Source: Nautilus pompilius
Lineage: Eukaryota; Mollusca; Cephalopoda; Nautilida; Nautilidae
DNA: 64,000 bases
Assembly (NCBI GenBank): GCA_018389105.1
Contig: JACATO010000626.1
Span: 124,001-188,000, forward strand
Reading direction: 5' to 3'
Below the pieces are notes generated by a model, which was given only the letters and a program-made list of their open reading frames with translations, had not been told where the DNA came from and did not search any database. This document shows, in pieces, positions 56,541 to 64,000 of this stretch. Both the position numbers and the translations under genes were made by a program. The first letter of the stretch is position 1; every line of letters begins with the position of its first letter.

Positions 56541-56697
56541 ATGGATAGACGCTTAAATTTTCTCCCCCTCAATGTACGAGGGATAAATTATAATACGCAT
56601 TTTGAAGGTTTCTTAAGTTACCTAGAAAAATCAAACACAGATGTAGCCCACCTGCAGGAACTACATCTAAATAACCAGAGAGAACTAGAAAAAGTAC
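56541..56697 (+). pseudogene. LINE copy G ORF2: first 52 codons
   Basis: Starts MDRRLNFLPLNVRGINYN, with Asn and the HLQELHL Glu of the endonuclease. It is cut at about QRELEKV, where hAT sequence takes over. Confidence 0.75.
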
Positions 56698-57545
56698 GGA
56701 CGTGACAGATGTGGCTCAACTGGCTGTTTTCGTGCGTGGTGTTGACTCAGATTTTAATGTTACTGAAGAAGTACTAGGATTGTATGCAATGAAAGGTACC
56801 ACAAGAGGCGAGGATATTTTTCTGCAAGTGAATAAGTTAATGAATGACTTCAATCTTCAAATAGAAAAGCTTCATAGTTTGGCAACAGATGGCGCTCCTA
56901 CCATGGCTGGAAGTAAAGTCGGATTCGTTTCTAAGATGAATAAAGAGCTTTCAATCTACAATGAAAAGAGAAGCATCATTGCATTTCACTGCATAATCCA
57001 CCAACAGAATTTATGTGCTAAGTCTATTAAATTTTCACATGTAATGTCTATTGTTGTGTCGTGTGTTAACTTTATAAAGTCAAGAGCCCTTAACCAGCGT
57101 CAGTTCAAAGAATTTTTAGAAGATATTGATGCTGAATATGGCACCCTTGCTTATTATTGTGAAGTACGTTGGATAAGTAAAGGTAAAATGCTGAAGCAAT
57201 TCTACGATCTCAGAGAAGAAATTTTTACATTTATGGATGTGAAAGGAAGATTCGTTTCAGAACTTCAAAATGAGGATTGGATTCGGAATTTGGCTTTCCT
57301 TGTGGACCTTACATCTTATTTAAATGAACTAAACTTGAAGTTGCAGGGTAGAGTTCAACTTGTTCATGATTTGTATAAGCATGTCAAAGTGCTCCAAAGT
57401 AAACTTCAGCTTTAGGAAAACTTCTCACTTTCCCAATTTGGCACAGCACAAACACTCTTGATTTTTCTTCATTTGCATACAAGCTTCAGTTACTCAACAA
57501 GGATTTCTCTGAGAGATTTCAGGACTTCATCGGTCAAGATTTGTA
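56698..57545 (+). pseudogene. hAT transposase fragment, GTF2IRD2/Charlie8-like, inside LINE G
   Basis: An open frame of 237 codons from 56702, with TDV readable just before it (expected DESTDV, which carries the catalytic Asp). It has AQLAVFVRGVDSDFNVTEEV, LATDGAPTMAGSKVGFVSKM (second Asp) and IIAFHCIIHQQNLCAKSIKF. RALNQRQFKEFLEDIDAEYG and CEVRWISKGKML follow, then LTSYLNELNLKLQG. After the stop at 57415 other frames still show NKDFSERFQDF. This matches the hAT branch that gave vertebrate GTF2IRD2. The N-terminal finger, C-terminal dimerisation part and inverted termini are all absent, so only an internal slice is present. Confidence 0.8.
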
Positions 57546-57559
57546 TTTCAGAATTGTTT

Positions 57560-59245
57560 CCTCTCTTAAGAACACTTAAAGAACTAGATTTCAGGGGTAA
57601 CTTCGTTAGCTGGATAAAGTTAGCGTACACAGATATCCAGACAAGAATTACACAGAACGGTTTCATCTCGGCGTACTTCAAACCCTCTCGCTGAATACGG
57701 CAAGGATGCCCTCTCAGCGCGCTGCTGTACGTGCTCGCTGCAGAGACGACGGCCTGTTCGATACGCGCTGAGGAGAAAATACGCGGGATAGAGATAACAG
57801 ATAAAATAGAGGCTAAAATAATCCAGTACGCCGATGACACCACGATCTTCGCCCGTGACGAGCGGAGTTTGGAGGCGGCGTTCGACAAACTTCGCCTTTA
57901 CGAGCGGGCATCTGGTGCCAAAATAAACAAAACCAAAACCAAGGGGACGTGGCTCGGTTCTCTTCGGAAAACCACCCACAATCCCGACAGTTTTGGGATT
58001 AGCTGGGCTAGGGACAGAATAAAAATTCTGGGTATCGTGTACCCCCTTAGCAGGCACATAAACGTAGACAGGGACAACTGGCACGAGCTAGTTGAAAAAA
58101 TAAAAGATCAGATAAAGGGCTGGCGAGCCCATAACCTTAGCTTTGTAGGTAAGGAAACAGTGATTAATTGTATACTCACCGCCCCTATATGGTATAGGAG
58201 TAAAGTCATAGACATGCCGGAGTGGGCGCGTACCGCCATTGATGCTGAACTGGACAAGTTCTCGTGGCAAGGGCACAAACACCTCGTCAGTAAACAGGTA
58301 ATTCGCCTTCCCCGGAATTGCGGAGGATTAAACGTGGCAAACAGAGAGCAAAATACGCGCACAGAGAATAAAATCCATACTTGATATCATAGGTGATACG
58401 ATAGATGTACCAAACACTACACTCCCAACAGGTAGATAACGGAATAGTTACCCTACGCGGAAAGCCTAGAATCCACCAAAAACTCAAAAACAACCTCAGT
58501 AGATACCACAAATTCAGCATAGAGAGAATTGGAGTAAGAGCCAAATAACCCTTATAGGGAATCAAGCTAAACTAGACCAAACTTATGAACCACTAAGCAA
58601 ACTATCGCAACGTGACTTATAGCTCCACCTGACGTCGGCTCCGGTGACGGAACCAGATTACAGGGGGAAGTGGGAAAGTTTCGTACAATCAGGCACCCTT
58701 CAATGGAAAGCGCTATGGGACCGAGCAAAAGGTTGTCGCTTAGACAACTATACCTCGGACATCCACTGGAAGATTATCCACCTCGTACTCCCTCCCCTCG
58801 AGGGAAATGAAGCATCAGTGGAAACTGATAGACTCCCCCCAAATGCCTCATTTGCGAAGGCCAGGACGACACGGTCCTCCACAGCATCTTCAGCTGCCCG
58901 CAGCAGGAGCCGCTGTGGGACCTGGTCGAGGTTCTGGTCCAACTAGTGAAAGGCCGACGGCACAGACTTAACCTGTACCGCCGCACCTTTGGATTCAACC
59001 CCAACAGTGAAAAGGACCGTCTTTCGAACTTCCTGATCTTCACTGGCCAGCAGTGAGCTTGGAGTAGTCGGGGGACTTTAGAGGGCGGAAAACTCACTCC
59101 AACCGAAAACCATCTACCGCCGCTTCGTAGAAAATACACGGCCGGTTCCTCCAGTGAGCTGGACCGAGAACTGTTTTCGGATACCTGGCTTATAAACCAG
59201 GCGTTAGGCCGGCTCGATGGCAAGCGACTAATTAGCCACGTCTGA
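57560..59245 (+). pseudogene. LINE copy G ORF2: RT palm to C-terminus, frameshifted
   Basis: It resumes at LLRTLKELDFRGNFVSWIKL, the RT finger/palm region, then after a shift GCPLSALLYVLAAE. Catalytic IQYADDTTIFARDE (YADD near 57829-57840) follows, then LGIVYPLSRHINVDRDNW, ARTAIDAELDKFSWQGHKHL and RLPRNCGGLNV. It is disordered at 58340-58610. The zinc knuckle CLICEGQDDTVLHSIFSC is at about 58836-58890, and the end is DTWLINQALGRLDGKRLI with a stop at 59243-59245. The endonuclease after codon 52 and the N-terminal RT are lost, replaced by the hAT slice. Confidence 0.8.
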
Positions 59246-59500
59246 GAACGTGCCTTAAACAAACACTCCGACCTTAGGAGGAACTCCCCGGTGGAAAACC
59301 CGCCTTTCTCTTTCAGGAACGAGAGAAGAAAGAAGCAGACGCCGGACGAGAACGACCACTTAACTCGAACAATAGGCCGACTAGCGACCATTCATAAAAT
59401 TTAAAGAAAACCGCAAGGGGTCAGAGGTCAAACTCTGCCTACTACGGATTTCTTTGAATAAACGTAGGCACACCACACACACACACACAAAAAAGATCAA
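59246..59500 (+). repeat. LINE copy G 3' UTR and CA-repeat tail
   Basis: Short tail unlike the 3' UTRs of A, D and F. It has GAATAAACGTAGG (an AATAAA signal) followed by (CA)n at 59468-59489 and AAAAAAGATCAACT, then copy H. The different tail supports G being another subfamily. Confidence 0.65.
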
Positions 59501-60092
59501 CTAGGTAAGCCTATATAGGGCACGTCGGAATCCGGGACTTATAGGGTTAACGATCCCCCACCGTTTTGCCGGATCTCCTAGGTAGCTTCTATTTTTATTT
59601 TCTTCCTCTCCAAGTTTAGAAAGTGCGTCAAGTAAATTGTAGGTCCCCCCTCCATTACCAGCTTAGCGTAGGTCGGCCATCTTGGATTAGCGTCTTCCAC
59701 GCACGAGGTAAATTTTAGCGACGCGCCCGTCTTTCTCGCCGCCGCCCAGTGGGCCGTGTTTTCAATAAAGGAGCCTTCTAGGTTCTAATCCCGGCAGCTC
59801 GCCTTTAATTTTCAGATCTGCGCGTTTTTAGCTCATAGCCTTTGTTCTCTCGGCCGCGTGCCGAATCCTGGTCACCGGCACCCATCCGTATCGCTGTTGT
59901 TTTCGTGTTTGTTTAGCCGTTTCCCTCTGCATCCTTAAGCCTTCTTTACTCATTCCGTCTCCCTCTATCCACTCGGTAGGTTTCTCGTCCCATCCCGCTA
60001 TCCTAGCTTCCATCCGTCCTTCCTTCTGCTCTTAACTACTGGTCCTAAACCTACTCTTCTCCAGTAGGCCCCTAGGAATACCGATGGTATCG
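59501..60092 (+). other. LINE copy H 5' leader
   Basis: Matches copy D's leader from 42184 onward: GTAAGCCTATATAGGGCACG, GGTCGGCCATCTTGG and CGCCGCCCAGTGGGCCGTGT, with indels. Confidence 0.75.
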
Positions 60093-60298
60093 ATGGAGCC
60101 CCAGCCGATTACGCGAGGGCCGCCATGACGGCCTCGCACGCTCCCAGCGAACCATCCGAAAGGCCTGGGGCCGACAAAGGAATTAAACCTTAGAGCTCGC
60201 AATGGACCCCGGCCACCCAAAGAACCTCACCTTTGAGAGTAAGAGCTCGCTCTTCATAGAGCCCAGCCGGCTGCGCTACGCCGACGATGTGGCCCATG
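60093..60298 (+). pseudogene. LINE copy H ORF1, 5' part
   Basis: ATGGAGCCCCAGCCG start; a short deletion then shifts the frame. Other frames give YARAAMTASHAPSEPSERPG, then ADKGIKP and AMDPGHPKNLTFESKSSLFI, and finally YADDVAHV at the hAT junction. Confidence 0.75.
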
Positions 60299-63069
60299 TA
60301 AAGTGACCAGACGTCCCGCGTCCCGGGCATTTTGAAAAAGTCCCGATTTTAGAGAAGAATGCACGACAAGCCGGAAAACGGCATGATAAGTAGACGTCAC
60401 TATACGGTTCTCAGTGGCCACGTGACTTTTTCGTCAGGGTATGAATTTCATAACCGTTTAACTTATAATAACAATTGTTGAAAAATGATTATCGAGAACT
60501 ATTTAAAATTTGTATTATATCTCTCTCTCTTTGTTCTTCTTTTGTCGAAGTTTTTAATTTTTGTTGGTTAATCATTTTTTAGTTTGGTGAATAATAATTA
60601 TCACTATTTAGAATTGTTATTTACTTCATTTATTTTTTAGTTTTAAATTTTTTGTTTTAGCAATTTTAACATTTTTATCATCAATAAAAGTTTAATAAGT
60701 AGACCGTAAAAATTTCGAGTTTGTAAAAAAAATTGTGAAAAAAGTAATTTATAAATAAGTTTGATACAAAATTTTCTTGCTTTTATTTTTTCACTTCAAG
60801 TACAAAAACAAAATGAATTTATTTTAAGTTTTAAAATATTTTATTTATTTATCTTACAAACAGTTTTCAGTAGTACAAAATGTTCTCTTCATGTATAATT
60901 AACCGTCGTCTAAGTTTTAATGCTCTGCGTTAAGTTTTATAAATCATGAGCATTTAAATTTCAGAAGTTCTGTCTAATATATTTTGTCATAATACAAATC
61001 TTGAAATAAACTGAAGTTAAATTTAACTTATTAATTATTATCCAATTTGTATATAGTAGTTTATAATATAATTTTATATCATTTTTCAGATTTTTAACAT
61101 AATGAGTAGGAAAAGAGAATGCAAATTCAACGATGATCTAAAACGTGAATTTCCTTTTATTAAAAAAAAACAAAATACGAACACATGGTAAAATGTGAGA
61201 AATGTAATGGTGAATTTTCCATATCGCACGGAGGCAAAAATGACATTTCAAAGCACTTAGAGACACAGAAACATAAAAGATATTTGAATACTGCTGCATC
61301 TTCCTCCAAAATACAAGAATTTTTTCGGAAAAAAACTTATGGAGACGAAGAAAAAAATTTAGCATTAGCAGAAGGACTTATGTCTTTTCATGCTATTAAT
61401 CACAATCATTCCTTTAGATCTATGGACTGTACATCACAAGTTGTCAAAAAGTTATTCAACAAAAAATTTTCCTGTGCTAGAACAAAATCCGAAGCAATTG
61501 TGTGTAATGTGCTTTCCCCATATGCATTTTCAGAGTTAAATAAAAATCTAGAAAAAATCAATTTCATATCCATATACTCTGACTCATCTAATGATAAGGA
61601 TACGAAGTTATTTCCAACCATTATTAGATTTTTTGATTCAGAAAGTGGAATAAAAATTTGAATTTTAGATTTTGTTTCTTTGCCCAGCGAAACTTCTCAA
61701 ATAATTTTCAGCTTGATTATAAATATTCTAGAAAAAAACAATTTAAAACATAAAATGATTGCATATTGCGCAGACAACACAAACGCAAATTTTGGAGGAA
61801 AAGCGAGAAAAGGTGTAAATAATATTTTTTTTTAAATTAAACAAAAATCTTAATCAAAATATTATTGGTGTTGGTTGTGCAGCACACATAATACATAATG
61901 CCATTCAAACAGCTGCAGACTTGTTGCCTGTAGATGTGGAAAATATTGTTGTAGAAATATATTCTTATTTCCATATATATACACTGTACGCGCTGAATAT
62001 CAGAAAATACTTGGATACAGTAAAACGCGCTGGTTGGCTCTTTTGCCGGCTATAGAAAGAATTTTGAAAATATATGATCCTTTAAAATCCTACTTTTTAT
62101 CACGGGATAAATGTCCTAGAATTTTAGAAGAGTTTTTTGAAAAAGATTCTTCTAAAATTTGGCTAGAGTTTATACACAATCAAGCAGCTCTTTTTCAAAA
62201 TGCTATTAAACTTATAGAAGGTGACAAAATTTCAGTAATCGAAGTGGCAAATGAAGTTAATAATTTAAAATTTGTGCCATGAACGATTAGAAAATAATTA
62301 TCTCCCGTTAATTATTCGTAATGCTATAAGCCAACTAGAAGAACAAGGTGCAATAAATCGTGCACAGTTCTATAGTAACTGCATAGATTATTTAGAAGAG
62401 TGGACGGTACATTACAATGATATTGAACATTTTCATTGGGTTACATTGAAACAAGAACTTAAATGGAATGATGTGCAAATATCGTTTGATTATATTACTA
62501 AAAATTTTCCACATAGTAATATTTCCGAAAATGATCTTTTTAATGAAATATCATTATTAAAAAAATATATTGATGATGAAAAGATTAGATTTTGGGCATC
62601 AGCAAAATTCACGATAGAGAACAAACGGTTGGAAATACTTCATCATTTTAAGGCAAATCATATTCCATACATTAATGCACTGAAGCACTGTCCTTACCAG
62701 GAACTAATGCTGCAACTGAACGTGATTGTTCTACGGTAAATAAAGTATGGACATCAGAAAAATCACAATTATGTGTGAAATATAATTTAACCAGTTCCTG
62801 TGAAAAATTTTGATCTTTTAAACAACGACAGCAATCTACTACAAATAATTCACTCAAATGAGAAATACGTCAAAGAATAAATAATACTGTACATATTTTT
62901 TAAAATCTATTAAATTTGTTAATTGTACTTATGTTTTAATTAAAATATATAAAAATACTATTTTTGCGTTCTATGAATTTTTTTGTTGTTCTATATGAAC
63001 CAAATTTCTGATCAAGAACCTCACGCTAATGGTGTCCCGCTTTACCGAAGTTAGAATCTGGTCACCTTA
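60299..63069 (+). mobile_element. hAT transposon inserted in ORF1 of LINE copy H
   Basis: The termini TAAAGTGACCAGAC (left) and, reading inward, TAAGGTGACCAGAT (right) are inverted repeats. A further GTCCCGC/GCGGGAC pair lies just inside. The interior is AT-rich, in sharp contrast to the GC-rich LINE around it. An 8-bp target duplication, expected of hAT, is not evident (GGCCCATG against GCTTAACC). Confidence 0.8.
61102..62870 (+). pseudogene. hAT transposase with BED-like finger, frameshifted
   Basis: The ATG at 61102 begins MSRKRECKFNDDLKREFPFI. A shift after KKKQNTNT leads to the finger VKCEKCNGEFSISHGGKNDI then SKHLETQKHKR, with C-x2-C and H-x4-H spacing. Next come SIYSDSSNDKDTKLFPTIIR (catalytic Asp region), IAYCADNTNANFGGKARKG (second Asp region) and, after a damaged stretch at 61820-62010, KTRWLALLPAIERIL. 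QEEQGAINRAQFYSNC-like and IRFWASAKFTIENKRLEILH sequence continues. The C-terminal dimerisation block is incomplete after 62740. Breaks near 61190, 61660, 61830, 62280 and 62739 make it inactive. It is a different hAT branch from the three others in the window. Confidence 0.8.
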
Positions 63070-63692
63070 GCTTAACCGTAAAAGGAGAGAGTTGCCTCCC
63101 TCTAACTACAGGCTGCGCCGTACCGCAGCAGATTCTGGAAAAGTACGGTGCTGTGCTCATTCCCTTCAAGTACGACACCACCCCGGGCCTCCCCTTCCTG
63201 CCCGGGCAGCGAAGCGGGAAGATGCTCCTGCGGGAGCCTATCGCGCGCCGGATCAGGGAGGTCGTAGACGGCCGAGCCTACCCGTTCTCGGTTTTTTACC
63301 GGGACCAGCCACAGGCTCCCCCATTCTGCCGGACCACGGGCCATACTGCCCACAGCAGCTAACGGCGAGGCGCCACCAACGACCGCAAACAACACAACCA
63401 CCGTAACCGCTGACCGGCCAGCGGAGAAGACAGCCTCCCCCCCACCCGTCGGAGGGCGATACAGTTGTCCTCAGTGACGAGGACTTTACTCCAGTGAGAC
63501 CCCGGAGGAGGAGAGCGGGGAAGCGGACCGTCCGAGAGTCGCTCCCCGAGGGAAGGAAAGGCGGAAGGAATGGACGAGGCTCTCCGCCGCCTCCTGGAGG
63601 TGTGTAGCGAGGCGCCTAAGGTCCAGACGCCACCCACCACCTCCAACACAACCGATCCGGCTCAGGGGGCCGATCGCACGGAAGCGCTCGCC
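63070..63692 (+). pseudogene. LINE copy H ORF1, 3' part
   Basis: It resumes at LPLTTGCAVPQQILEKYGAV, then IPFKYDTTPGLPFLPGQRSG and KMLLREPIARRIREVVDGRA. The CCHC knuckle is damaged: only a Cys and TTGHTAHSS remain, so the last Cys is Ser and the first pair is lost. From about 63585 the DNA becomes almost identical to copy D (LLEVCSEAPKVQTPPTTSNT) to the stop at 63690-63692. Some 100-200 bp of ORF1 between DVAH and RGLPL are missing at the hAT site. Confidence 0.8.
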
Positions 63693-63775
63693 TAAGCGGT
63701 GACACTTCGTTTTGGACGGACCTCCCGGTTTTGGACTAGATAAAGCCCACGGACGATGAGTATCGGCTTACGATC
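63693..63775 (+). other. ORF1-ORF2 linker of copy H
   Basis: Identical, as far as I can see, to the copy D linker (43941-44020), allowing for the offset. Confidence 0.6.
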
Positions 63776-64000
63776 ATGCGTAGACTGGAATTTGTCTCCC
63801 TCAATTTAAGGGGGATAAAATCCAACAAACACTGGCACTCTTTTCTCGATCAACTCGAACATTCACACCAACCGATGATCGCCTGCCTTCAGGAACTACA
63901 CTTAAAATCACAACACGAGGTAGATAGGCACTTCGCTAACTGGTCCGGGTGCATGATCTCCAGCCTCGACTCCACAGGTAGAAAAAAAGGTGTAGCTATC
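63776..64000 (+). CDS. LINE copy H ORF2, start of endonuclease (runs off the window)
   Basis: The ATG at 63776 begins MRRLEFVSLNLRGIKSNKHW, matching copy D except Asn for Ser at codon 17. The endonuclease Asn (SLNLRGI) and Glu (LQELHL) are present. It is open to the window edge, so whether this ORF2 is intact cannot be told. Confidence 0.85.
   Translation, partial: MRRLEFVSLNLRGIKSNKHWHSFLDQLEHSHQPMIACLQELHLKSQHEVDRHFANWSGCMISSLDSTGRKKGVAI

Noticed and set aside
58774..59391. 205-residue minus-strand open frame
   Set aside because: Antisense to the copy G ORF2 C-terminus, which has clear family motifs on the plus strand.

Overview
This window is animal nuclear DNA built mostly from mobile elements; I see no bacterial or viral genome organisation. 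About 2-40 kb is AT-rich and intron-like. The first 2 kb and 40-64 kb are filled by GC-richer non-LTR retrotransposons (LINEs) of one broad family. A mitochondrial ND2 pseudogene at 12.56-13.6 kb reads sensibly only with TGA=Trp, ATA=Met and AGA=Ser, so the host is an invertebrate. A mollusc or another protostome is my guess, not a demonstration.

Layout. 1-1985: 3' half of a LINE (copy A). 2-9.8 kb: AT-rich DNA with Tc1-like transposase scraps on the minus strand. 9.8-11.8 kb: decayed piggyBac-like element. 12.56-13.6 kb: ND2 insertion. 15.6-28 kb: at least five small minus-strand exons of one host gene (phases agree, product unidentified) with introns of 0.5-7 kb. Those introns hold a hAT/ZBED5-like transposon and a terminal-inverted-repeat element. 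28.97-31.34 kb: two unrelated mariner elements inserted back to back in TA repeats. 32-34 kb: three tRNA-like SINE candidates. 35-39 kb: a Tc1 scrap, an unfamiliar acidic/Tudor-like coding remnant and a KIAA1586-like hAT.

40.2-64 kb: a head-to-tail, same-strand pile of LINE copies B to H. They resemble the Tx1 branch of the L1 group: ORF1 has a CCHC knuckle, and ORF2 has an APE-type endonuclease, a YADD reverse transcriptase and a C-terminal zinc knuckle. Copy D (about 41.8-48.5 kb) is the most complete but ORF2 is frameshifted. Copy E has an inverted ORF2 5' segment. Copy F has 170-bp tandem 5' monomers, a duplicated ORF1 zinc-knuckle module and an RT-deleted ORF2. Copy G has the middle of ORF2 replaced by a GTF2IRD2-like hAT fragment. 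Copy H carries a hAT inside ORF1 and leaves the window in ORF2.

No intact mobile element is evident. The working relationships visible are within the LINE family: ORF1 binds the RNA, ORF2 nicks DNA and reverse transcribes, and the UTRs carry the promoter and 3' recognition signals. No rRNA, bona fide tRNA gene or CRISPR array was found, and I found no clear new biological system. The most unusual signals are a U2 snRNA-like head next to a LINE leader, covarying 3' UTR hairpins, recurrent splice-donor motifs in LINE leaders, and a mosaic boundary between copies D and H.
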